A stretch of 8,821 nucleotides of DNA from contig DOLC01000081.1 in the NCBI GenBank assembly GCA_003509545.1, positions 1-8,821 of the forward strand. The letters are read 5' to 3'. The stretch's first letter is position 1. Each line of letters begins with the position of its first letter. This stretch comes from Peptococcaceae bacterium (GTDB lineage Bacteria > Bacillota > DSM-521 > Neomoorellales > Neomoorellaceae). The notes under the pieces were generated by a model that worked only from the letters and a program-made list of their open reading frames with translations, searched no databases and was not told where the DNA came from. Below, one piece after another: positions 1-5,617 of the stretch. The position numbers and the translations under genes were made by a program.

Positions 1-257
1 AGCCCAAGCAGGCCTGGCCTGCAAGAAGTGGGGATAACTCAATGCTCATCCCCTCGGACCAAATCCCTCGCGAGGGAGAAGTGCCGGCCCGCTGTTTTCA
101 TCCTTCTGCCGGTGCCGCACACGCGGCATGAGCGTCTACCCCGTTAATCCTACCGTCAATTACCGGAGTTTATAGCTTACCGCCGTGGGGGGCCAAACTC
201 CGCAGCCGGCCCGCAGCCCCCTCACCCCGGACCCGTAATATTCACTGTATTCTCGCC
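1..257. other. Non-coding, dyad-rich stretch
   Basis: I see no convincing gene here. The stretch lies 3' of the leftward catabolic cluster and is unusually rich in perfect dyads: GCAGGCC-T-GGCCTGC (8-22), GGGGAT/ATCCCC (30-53), the 14-base palindrome TCCCTCG-CGAGGGA (64-77), TGCCGC-ACAC-GCGGCA (113-128), CGGAGTTT/AAACTCCG (164-171 with 195-202) and GGGGGC/GCCCCC (188-193 with 216-221). The last two interleave in the order of an H-type pseudoknot. It could be the transcript end of the cluster, the leader of an unseen leftward gene beyond the edge, or a structured RNA. I recognise no known riboswitch or RNA family, and no T-tract makes a clear terminator. Confidence 0.4.
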
Positions 258-887
258 CTAAGGCGTGCCTTTGAGGGCCTTCCGCCCCTCGTGCATGATT
301 ACCGCCACCTCGGCCACCTTCCGGGCCAGCCCCTTCACCGTGTCCATACCGATGTCGTCACGGCCTGCCCCTTCGGCCCCCCGGTCTTGGGACCATACTT
401 TGCCGCCCGCATAGCCCCCGATCTCGCCGCCCACCACCACCAGGCCGCGGGTCAGGAGGTAATTGATTATCCAGTTGACGGCCACCTCCTGGCCGCCGTT
501 CCGGGTACCTCCCACGGCGATGGCCCCGCCTACCTTATTGCGCAGAGCCTCCGGGAAGACGTGGTGCACCGGCCGCAATCGGCTGAAGAAGGCCGCCAGT
601 TGGGGTGTGGGCCCCATTACGTACACCGGCGAAGCCACCAGAAAGGCATCGGCGGCCACGAAACGGTCGAAGAGCTCCTGCATATCGTCCTGAATACAGC
701 AGCGGGTTTTGTTCTTCTTGCAATAACCGCACCCGTTGCACGGCGCCACCTTGCGGCCCCGAAGGACCATGAGCTCCGTGTATATCTGGGGGAAGGCCTC
801 CCTCGCGGCCTTAAGGGCCTCCTCCACTACGTGCTCCGTCGCGCCCTTCCGGGGGCTGCCCGAAAGGCCCAGGAGTTTAACGGGCAT
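258..887 (-). CDS. Iron-sulfur flavoprotein (NADPH-dependent FMN reductase-like)
   Basis: A 209-residue flavodoxin-fold protein. The N-terminal SGSPRKG at residues 9-15 is the usual FMN-phosphate loop of this family, and ASPVYVMGPTP (85-95) and GGTRNGGQE (126-134) match the later flavin-contacting loops. Between them lies a compact cysteine motif, C50-x2-C53-x2-C56-x6-C63, followed directly by C64. It fits the CX2CX2CX4-7C motif that binds a [4Fe-4S] cluster in archaeal and clostridial iron-sulfur flavoproteins. Such proteins are soluble electron carriers or reductases, often dimeric; the partner here is unknown. The ATG follows the TAG of the upstream hydrolase gene with no gap, and a GGAGGAGGA ribosome binding site (903-895) lies inside that gene, so translation is probably coupled. 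The coupling implies a redox job in the same pathway, which is inference. A generic NAD(P)H:quinone-type reductase is the alternative, but the cysteine motif argues for the Fe-S form. Confidence 0.85.
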   Translation of the reverse strand: MPVKLLGLSGSPRKGATEHVVEEALKAAREAFPQIYTELMVLRGRKVAPCNGCGYCKKNKTRCCIQDDMQELFDRFVAADAFLVASPVYVMGPTPQLAAFFSRLRPVHHVFPEALRNKVGGAIAVGGTRNGGQEVAVNWIINYLLTRGLVVVGGEIGGYAGGKVWSQDRGAEGAGRDDIGMDTVKGLARKVAEVAVIMHEGRKALKGTP

Positions 888-2099
888 CTACCGGTCCTCC
901 TCCCCCTGGCTCTCCCCGGCCAGGATGTTGGGCAGATAGGCATAGACCTTTAGGGCTTCCAAAAGTTGTGGTACTGAGATCTGATCTCTAACGGTATGGG
1001 GATGCTCCTCCGAGCCCGGTCCAAAGCCCAAAGTGGGGATCCCGGCCACGCCCGCAGTATAGGTACCGTCGGTACTGAAGTCCCAGCGGCCGATGACGGG
1101 CTCGCGCCCCAGGACGCGCCGGAAGGCCTCGGCTCCGGCCTGGATCAGGGGATGGTCCTCCGGCACGCTCCAGGCCGGGAAGAACTCCTCCCCTCCTATG
1201 GTCCTCCCCATATAGCCGGGCTCATCGCACCGCATAATCTCTACCTCGGCACCGAAGGGCGCCGCGATCTCCCTTACCTGCTCCAAGCAGAGCTCCCGGG
1301 TTTCGCCAACGGTAAGCCTCCGGTCCAGGTAGAGGAGGCACTCCCCGGGAATGGTGTTTAGGGAAGGGGTCTTGCAATCCACCTTGGTGGCTGCAATGCT
1401 GCCTTTGCCCAGCAGGGGGTCCGAGGCAAACTTCTCCGGTAAGCGCTCTACTTCCCGGATGATGGCCGCGGCTTTAGACAGGGCGTTGTCCGCCCTTTCG
1501 GGGGCGCTGGCATGGCCCGCCCGGCCCGGCACCCTCACCTTCAAAAGGGCCCGGCCCCGATGTCCCCTGCACAGCCGCAGGTCGCTGGCCTCCCCGATGA
1601 CAACGTAATGGGGGCGGATGCCGGTCTCCTCCAGGAAATTCCGGATGGCCAGCCCCTCGCCTATCTCTTCCCCCACCACGCCTACCACGTACAGGGTAAA
1701 GTCCCCTAGCAAATTGAGATCCTTTATCACCTTTCCCGCAAAGGCCATGGCGGTGAGGCATCCCTTATCATCGCTGGCGCCACGGCCGTAGACCACCCCA
1801 TTCTCGTATTTGCCCTTCAAGGGGTCGAACCCCCACTCGGCCGGATCGCCGGCCTCCACGGTGTCCATGTGAGCATCATAGAGGATAATCGTCTTACCTC
1901 TACCCAGACGGCCGGCCACGCTGCCCGTAGAATCCCGCCACACCTCATCGAACCCCAGCTCCTGCATCCCGGCCAGAAGGAAGTCGGCCGCCTCCTTCTC
2001 CCGTCCGGAAGGGCTGGGAATGGCGATAAAATCGCGTAAAAAGGTAACTATGTCATCCTGCAGACTGTTAACAAACTTCTGCAAGGCCTGTATTTGCAC
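888..2099 (-). CDS. ygeY: YgeY-type M20 metallohydrolase (selenium-metabolism-linked hydrolase family)
   Basis: A 403-residue member of the M20 di-metal peptidase/deacylase superfamily, close to the family length. Expected metal and catalytic residues are present: D75-A-H77-M-D79, bridging D110 in GRGASDD, the catalytic E144-E145 pair, E170 in VIGEAS, H196 in GHASAPERADNA, and H368 near the C-terminus in EEHPHT. Several stretches resemble E. coli YgeY as I recall it, including FLRDxxAIPS near residue 20, HGSAPERGDNA-like (HASAPERADNA), DRRLTxGET (259-267), and WxFSTxG (339-345). The family name comes from gene association with selenium-dependent hydroxylase clusters; its substrate is not settled, and amide or ureido C-N hydrolysis is the expected chemistry. 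The start is GTG, preceded five bases upstream by GGTGAT, which can pair with the anti-Shine-Dalgarno sequence. It follows the amidohydrolase after a 97-base gap where I see only a weak TATACT-like -10. The alternative reading is an ArgE/DapE-type deacylase, but the motif spacing favours YgeY. Confidence 0.85.
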   Translation of the reverse strand: MQIQALQKFVNSLQDDIVTFLRDFIAIPSPSGREKEAADFLLAGMQELGFDEVWRDSTGSVAGRLGRGKTIILYDAHMDTVEAGDPAEWGFDPLKGKYENGVVYGRGASDDKGCLTAMAFAGKVIKDLNLLGDFTLYVVGVVGEEIGEGLAIRNFLEETGIRPHYVVIGEASDLRLCRGHRGRALLKVRVPGRAGHASAPERADNALSKAAAIIREVERLPEKFASDPLLGKGSIAATKVDCKTPSLNTIPGECLLYLDRRLTVGETRELCLEQVREIAAPFGAEVEIMRCDEPGYMGRTIGGEEFFPAWSVPEDHPLIQAGAEAFRRVLGREPVIGRWDFSTDGTYTAGVAGIPTLGFGPGSEEHPHTVRDQISVPQLLEALKVYAYLPNILAGESQGEEDR

Positions 2100-2198
2100 C
2101 GCTTATCACCACTGTTTTAATGATACTGAGGATTTAAAGTATAGTATTCGACGTGCCTAGGCGTTTTCCTGCCTTGCCCTGCTGTATACCGCCGGGCA

Positions 2199-3431
2199 TC
2201 AGTCCACCTGCCTATATATTTCCGTGTGTTTGCTACCGCGGGCCACCAGCCGGCCTCGTTTGAACACGTAAGATTTGGCCGCCTGGGAGATAACCGCCTC
2301 CGCCGGGCTCCCCGCCTCCAGCACCACCAGGTCGGCCCAAGCCCCCGGCCGGAGACCGTAGGCCTCCCCCAAACCGGCGGCGGCCGCCGCGTTGTAGGTG
2401 CCCATCCTGAGGACGGTCTCCAGTTCCCCGGGCAGCCCCATTTGCAGCACCTGGGCGGTAATCAGGGCCTCCTCCAGCATGTCGGCGTTGCCGAAGGGCC
2501 GGAAGGGATCGCGGATGTTGTCGGAAGCATAGGCCACGTTCACCCCGGCGGCCAGCAGTTCCCGCACCCGGGTAACCCCCCGGCGGACCGGCTGCTTATC
2601 CTTCCTCCCCATGAGGTAGAGGTTGCAGGAGGGCAAGGTGATGATACTGAGGCCCGCCTCCCTCACCTTCTCGATGACCCGGTGGGCCACGTCATCGGGC
2701 ACCGCGGCGAGGGCGCAGCAGTGGCCGGCCACCACGCGGCCGGTCAAGCCCCTCTCCCTCGCCCGCTCCGCCAAGTACTCCAGGGTCCGCACGTCCGGCT
2801 CGTCGTGCTCGTCCACGTGGAAATCCAGGGGCAGGCCGTACTTCTCGGCCAGGTAGAGGGTTTTGTCTATGCTCTCAAAGGGGTCCCGGGAGAGATGGGG
2901 CGCGCCGCCCAGGGCATCCACGCCCAGGCGGGCGGCCTCTTCCAGGAGCTCAAGGGTGGCCCGGTCCAGGACGTAGTCCACCCCCGCCGGCATGGCCACC
3001 AGCTGGAGGTCGATGATAGACGCGTACTTCTCCTTAAGCTCCAGGAGGGCCTCCAGGGCCACCAGGCCGATCTCGGGGACCACCGTAACGTGGCTCCGCA
3101 TGGTGCCCGTGCCGTGGCCTACGGCCATTTCCAGCACGCGCGCCGCCCTGGCCTGTACATCCTCCTTGGTGAGGTTATCGTAGAGGCGGGCGAAGGCCAG
3201 GATGGCGTCTTCCAGGGAAGCCGCTCCCGCGACCACCCCCACCAGGGCCTTCTCGAGGTGGGTGTGGGCGTCCACAAAGGCCGGGATCACCAGCCTGCCC
3301 CCGACGTCTATAGTTTCCCGGGCCGCGCACGAAAGGTCCGTACCCATTTCCAGGATTCTCCCGTCCCGGACGGTAATGTCCTGGAAGGACCCGTCCATGA
3401 GCCTGGCCCGCCGCAGCAGTAGATCCACCAC
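2199..3431 (-). CDS. Cytosine-deaminase-like amidohydrolase, substrate unknown
   Basis: A 410-residue metal-dependent amidohydrolase of the CodA-like branch: a small N-terminal beta domain (1-50), a TIM barrel, then a C-terminal beta segment ending in the ADLVVLEA and VFKRGRLVARG strands (366-398). Likely metal or catalytic residues are H56 and H58 in DAHTHLEK, H205 and E208 in FHVDEHDE, H237 in AGHCCA, and D304 in ASDNIRDPF. NLYLMGR, RRGVTRV and NADMLE are also typical of the cytosine deaminase family. However, the loop that reads FPQEG in E. coli CodA, with the Gln that contacts the pyrimidine, reads MPAGV here (147-151). Cytosine is therefore not an assured substrate; a related heterocycle or cyclic amide is plausible. 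The start is GTG with another GTG next to it; AGGGGAGAGGAG just upstream would serve either, and the second gives better spacing. It lies between the carbamoyltransferase and YgeY, suggesting one nitrogen-ring degradation pathway (inference). Confidence 0.8.
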   Translation of the reverse strand: MVDLLLRRARLMDGSFQDITVRDGRILEMGTDLSCAARETIDVGGRLVIPAFVDAHTHLEKALVGVVAGAASLEDAILAFARLYDNLTKEDVQARAARVLEMAVGHGTGTMRSHVTVVPEIGLVALEALLELKEKYASIIDLQLVAMPAGVDYVLDRATLELLEEAARLGVDALGGAPHLSRDPFESIDKTLYLAEKYGLPLDFHVDEHDEPDVRTLEYLAERARERGLTGRVVAGHCCALAAVPDDVAHRVIEKVREAGLSIITLPSCNLYLMGRKDKQPVRRGVTRVRELLAAGVNVAYASDNIRDPFRPFGNADMLEEALITAQVLQMGLPGELETVLRMGTYNAAAAAGLGEAYGLRPGAWADLVVLEAGSPAEAVISQAAKSYVFKRGRLVARGSKHTEIYRQVD

Positions 3432-3467
3432 CGCTCCTCTCCCCTTCCCGCTTCGCTCAGCTTAAAA

Positions 3468-3526
3468 CCTGCTCCCGGCGCACCCGGGGCGCCCCAACGC
3501 CCTCGGGCTCCTGCGCCGGGAGCAGG
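3468..3526 (-). terminator. Hairpin plus TTTT between carbamoyltransferase and amidohydrolase genes
   Basis: Perfect 15-base inverted repeat: CCTGCTCCCGGCGCA (3468-3482) and TGCGCCGGGAGCAGG (3512-3526), around a 29-base GC-rich loop that can add a CCCG/CGGG pair. Read leftward, the stem is followed at once by TTTTAAG. This is the shape of an intrinsic terminator with a short U-run, so it may terminate or attenuate transcription before the amidohydrolase gene starting 37 bases downstream. A role as a processing or 3'-end-protecting stem is equally possible. Confidence 0.6.
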
Positions 3527-3553
3527 GAGGGGGCAAAAGGTCTTCGGCACACC

Positions 3554-3673
3554 CGGCGGTTCCCGCCGTGAGAGGGCGGCTCCCTGTACCGCCCGACCCG
3601 TCCTCGCCGCCGGGCTGCCGACCCTCCCTTGGCCGCCGTACCGGCCATCTCGGCCGGCGAGCGCCTCCGGCCG
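3554..3673. other. Further short hairpins in the 250-base intercistronic gap
   Basis: The gap between the carbamoyltransferase stop and the amidohydrolase start (3432-3681) contains no supported gene. Besides the long hairpin near its downstream end it holds three short perfect dyads: CGGCGG-ttc-CCGCCG (3554-3568), GGGCGG-N9-CCGCCC (3574-3594) and CGGCCGG-N9-CCGGCCG (3651-3673), the last beginning 8 bases past the carbamoyltransferase stop. Such dyads are common in GC-rich DNA, so individually they are weak; their number in one gap is what stands out. Confidence 0.4.
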
Positions 3674-3681
3674 GCCTTTAC

Positions 3682-4677
3682 CTAGCGCATGGTGGCCGCC
3701 AGGATGGCCTTGATGGTGTGGAGCCGGTTTTCGGCTTCGTCGTAGATGACCGACTGGGGTCCGTCGATAACGTCTTCCGTAACCTCTATGCCCCGGTCGG
3801 CGGGCATGCAGTGCATGTAGATGGCCTCGGGCTTGGCCAGGCCCATGCGGCGCCCGTTGCACACCCAGTCCTTATATTTTTCAATGAGTTCGGCGCCTTC
3901 GGTATCGCTGCCGGTGTAGGCGATGGGGCCCCAGCTCTTGGCGTACACTACATGGGCGTCCTTGCAGGCCTCGTCCATGTCGTGGACGATCTCGAACTTG
4001 ACCCCGGCTTCTTCGGCGTTCTTCTTGGCCTGGTCCACGATCTCCGGTAGGAGGTGGAACTCAGGAGGGTGGGCCAGGGTGACGTCCATGCCGAAGCGCG
4101 GCATTAAGAGGATTAAGGACTGGGGCATGGACAGGGGCCGGATATATTTGGGCGCATAGGTCCAGGAAATGACGAATTTAAGACCCCGCAGGTTCTGGCC
4201 GAATTTTTCCCGGATGGTCATGAGGTCGGCCAGGGCCTGGGTGGGATGGTAAAGGTCGCACTGCATGTTGATCACCGGGATCTTGGCCCATCGGGCCAGC
4301 TCCCGCATATAGGCGTTGCCCTTCTTATAGGCGCAGTTGCGCACCCCGATGCCGTCCCCGAAGCGGCCCAAAACCTCCACCGTATCCTTGGCCGTCTCGC
4401 CATGGTCGATCTGGGTCATCTTGGGGGTAAGATAGATGGCGTGGCCCCCGAGCTGGGTCATGCCCGTCTCGAAAGCATTCCGGGTGCGGGTGGACTCTTC
4501 GAAAAAGAGCATGTAAAAGGTGCGGTCCTCCAACAGGTGGTGCTTTTCCCGGAGCATCTTCCGGCGCTTAAGCTCAAAGGACAGGTCCAGAAGGGTCTCG
4601 ATTTCCTCCTTGGTCCACTCCTGCAGGGTGATCAAGTGCTTGCCCTTCAGGTCGGTCTGCAATGTGACTCCCTCCAT
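3682..4677 (-). CDS. ygeW: Knotted carbamoyltransferase, YgeW family (compact form)
   Basis: A 331-residue transcarbamylase. Carbamoyl-phosphate-binding motifs are intact: ESTRTR (S62-R66), HPTQ (144-147) and HCMP (289-292, usually HCLP). SWTYAPKYIRPLSMPQS (171-187) corresponds to the proline-rich threaded loop of knotted transcarbamylases. Its PLSMPQ resembles PLSVPQ of E. coli YgeW, and GNAYMRE (120-126), the HPTQ block and the PAD after HCMP also agree with YgeW (comparison from memory). The C-terminal VVYAKSWG and DEAENRLH resemble N-acetylornithine carbamoyltransferase too. It is about 65 residues shorter than E. coli YgeW, apparently lacking an N-terminal stretch, an insertion before the HCLP region and the C-terminal tail. 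The family moves a carbamoyl group between phosphate and an amine; in catabolic clusters the reverse, carbamoyl-phosphate-yielding direction is proposed, but the YgeW substrate is unsettled. It is the first gene of the leftward cluster. The start is ambiguous: ATG at 4677 is poorly led, while TTG at 4662 has a strong GGAGGGAG. Confidence 0.85.
   Translation of the reverse strand: MEGVTLQTDLKGKHLITLQEWTKEEIETLLDLSFELKRRKMLREKHHLLEDRTFYMLFFEESTRTRNAFETGMTQLGGHAIYLTPKMTQIDHGETAKDTVEVLGRFGDGIGVRNCAYKKGNAYMRELARWAKIPVINMQCDLYHPTQALADLMTIREKFGQNLRGLKFVISWTYAPKYIRPLSMPQSLILLMPRFGMDVTLAHPPEFHLLPEIVDQAKKNAEEAGVKFEIVHDMDEACKDAHVVYAKSWGPIAYTGSDTEGAELIEKYKDWVCNGRRMGLAKPEAIYMHCMPADRGIEVTEDVIDGPQSVIYDEAENRLHTIKAILAATMR
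4668..4675 (-). promoter_or_regulatory. Ribosome binding site suggesting a TTG start for the carbamoyltransferase
   Basis: GGAGGGAG lies five bases upstream of an in-frame TTG (4662-4660), and it overlaps the first codons if the ATG at 4677 is used. The ATG itself is preceded only by CCGCAGG. A 326-residue product from TTG is therefore a real alternative; the change affects only the first five residues, before the conserved part begins. Confidence 0.5.
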
Positions 4678-4699
4678 CCTGCGGTTATTTCAGTCTGGC

Positions 4700-4728
4700 T
4701 TTATATATATTCGCCAAGAGGTACGGAA
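4700..4728 (-). promoter_or_regulatory. Candidate promoter for the carbamoyltransferase operon
   Basis: Read leftward, TATAAA (4705-4700) in an AT-rich run forms a good -10 in otherwise GC-rich DNA. Seventeen bases upstream is TTCCGT (4728-4723), a poor -35. Transcription would start close to the gene. The weak -35 lies inside the inverted repeat at 4716-4740, which suits control by a DNA-binding protein. Confidence 0.4.
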
Positions 4729-4740
4729 CTCCTACCTCTT
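4716..4740. promoter_or_regulatory. Inverted repeat, candidate GntR operator
   Basis: AAGAGGTA-N9-TACCTCTT is a perfect 8+8 dyad (4716-4723 and 4733-4740), and the nine-base centre includes a further GGA/TCC match. It sits between the divergent regulator and carbamoyltransferase genes and overlaps the likely -35/spacer of the leftward promoter. GntR-family dimers bind such short dyads, usually near their own gene, so this is the natural operator candidate. Binding is inferred, not shown. Confidence 0.5.
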
Positions 4741-4804
4741 CCCCGAAATTTTTTTATCCCCAGAACAGGATTTATCTTCCTGGGGAGGAGGACTCCACGG
4801 CCCC

Positions 4805-4833
4805 TTGCGCGAATTGGAATTGTTATTTAATAT
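4805..4833 (+). promoter_or_regulatory. Candidate promoter for the GntR-family regulator
   Basis: TTGCGC (4805-4810) and TAATAT (4828-4833) are separated by 17 bases, within an AT-rich patch just upstream of the regulator gene. The -10 matches the consensus at four of six positions, so this is a modest candidate. It lies about 65 bases from the centre of the inverted repeat. Confidence 0.35.
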
Positions 4834-4865
4834 AGTTTCAGAACTTCGAGGAGCCGAGATAGACA

Positions 4866-5600
4866 ATGCACAAACTTCACCTGACACCCCTCTACATGAA
4901 GGCCAAAGAAGCCATTATCGACATGGTTCTAAAGGGCAGGTTTCCGGAAAACCGGCTCCCGCCCGAAGAAGAACTGGCGGAAAGCCTGGGCATCAGCCGG
5001 GCCACCATCCGGGAGGCCCTGATGATCCTGGCCCGGGAAGGTGTGGTGTCCAAGAAGCACGGGGTGGGCAATTTCGTGCACCCCAGCGCCCTGGAGAACC
5101 GGATGCGCATCGACCTCATCTCGGACATCGCCCGCCTCCTCAAGGCCAGCGGTTACCAGGTGGCGGTGGCTCACCGAAACTTCCGGGAAGAGGAACCGCC
5201 TCCCTACGTGGCCGAAAAGTTGAGGCTGGCGCCGGAAGAAACCCGCCTTTACGTTTTCGATCGGCTGTACCTGGCCGACGGCCGGACCGCGGTGTTCATC
5301 ACCATCCGGATTCCCCGGTTCCACGTTGTTACCGACATAAAGGACTTGCCGGCAGGCCTCACTATTGTGGACGTCCTTAAGGGGTGCTGCAACGCCGAGG
5401 TATCCCATTCCATCCTAACCTTCCAGCCCCTCCTGGCCGACGACCGGCTGGTGGAGATCTTTGAGCTGCCGGAGGCCCGGCCTCTTATTTCCTGGGAGGA
5501 GCTCTTCTTCGACCTCTACGACCAGCGGCTGTGCTACAACACCATCATCTTCCACCCGCGGATCGTGCAGCTCAGCATGTTGAGGAAATGGGGCCGGTAA
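4866..5600 (+). CDS. GntR/HutC-family transcriptional regulator
   Basis: A 244-residue regulator with a winged helix-turn-helix at about residues 8-72: LPPEEELAESLGISRATIRE (31-50) is the classic GntR recognition region, and GVGNFV (66-71) is the wing tip of the family. Residues from about 95 to 238 fit a UTRA ligand-binding domain, with RLYVFDRLYLADG (127-139) and YNTIIFHP (224-231) near the expected strands. UTRA domains bind small metabolites such as sugar phosphates, urocanate or amino-acid derivatives, and ligand binding usually releases DNA. The gene is divergent from the carbamoyltransferase and convergent with the transporter, so it probably controls this cluster in response to a substrate or intermediate. 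The ATG is led by GAGGAG (4848-4853), with a longish 12-base spacing. The exact ligand cannot be read from the sequence. Confidence 0.88.
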   Translation: MHKLHLTPLYMKAKEAIIDMVLKGRFPENRLPPEEELAESLGISRATIREALMILAREGVVSKKHGVGNFVHPSALENRMRIDLISDIARLLKASGYQVAVAHRNFREEEPPPYVAEKLRLAPEETRLYVFDRLYLADGRTAVFITIRIPRFHVVTDIKDLPAGLTIVDVLKGCCNAEVSHSILTFQPLLADDRLVEIFELPEARPLISWEELFFDLYDQRLCYNTIIFHPRIVQLSMLRKWGR

Positions 5601-5606
5601 CGGCCC
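5591..5606. other. Small hairpin at the convergent gene ends
   Basis: GGGCCG-gtaa-CGGCCC is a perfect 6-bp stem with a GNRA-type tetraloop on the rightward transcript; the loop includes the regulator's TAA stop. The regulator and permease stops are only 17 bases apart. No T-run follows on either strand, so a terminator role is doubtful. Confidence 0.3.
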
Positions 5607-5617
5607 GCCGGGACCAC

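Noticed and set aside
43..132. 29-codon rightward frame in the left non-coding region
   Set aside because: Very short, spans dyads at 64-77 and 113-128, and its product resembles nothing known.
291..953. 220-codon rightward frame opposite the flavoprotein
   Set aside because: Antisense shadow of a gene with clear FMN and cysteine motifs; no family resemblance.
888..2099. Possible selenocysteine codon in the 'selenium-linked' YgeY gene
   Set aside because: The frame is uninterrupted and ends at TAG. The selenium link of the family is by gene association only.
2226..3422. 398-codon rightward open frame antisense to the amidohydrolase gene
   Set aside because: It mirrors a gene with intact catalytic motifs, and its product is rich in His, Gly and Pro with no recognisable domain, as expected of a GC-rich antisense shadow.
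3457..3648. 63-codon leftward frame in the intercistronic gap
   Set aside because: Arg/Gly-rich product without a domain, covering part of the hairpin sequence; no good ribosome binding site was seen.
3682..4677. Plain ornithine carbamoyltransferase (argF) label
   Set aside because: The threaded-loop sequence and PLSMPQ motif match knotted YgeW-type enzymes, and no arginine-biosynthesis gene is nearby.
4758..4785. CCCCAG/CTGGGG dyad as a second operator
   Set aside because: The arms are only six bases with a 16-base centre and no match to the main dyad; it is not better than chance in this GC-rich DNA.
4520..5380. 286-codon rightward frame across the intergenic region and the regulator
   Set aside because: It overlaps the well-supported GntR gene in another frame, and its second half is low-complexity Gly/Arg/Pro-rich sequence.
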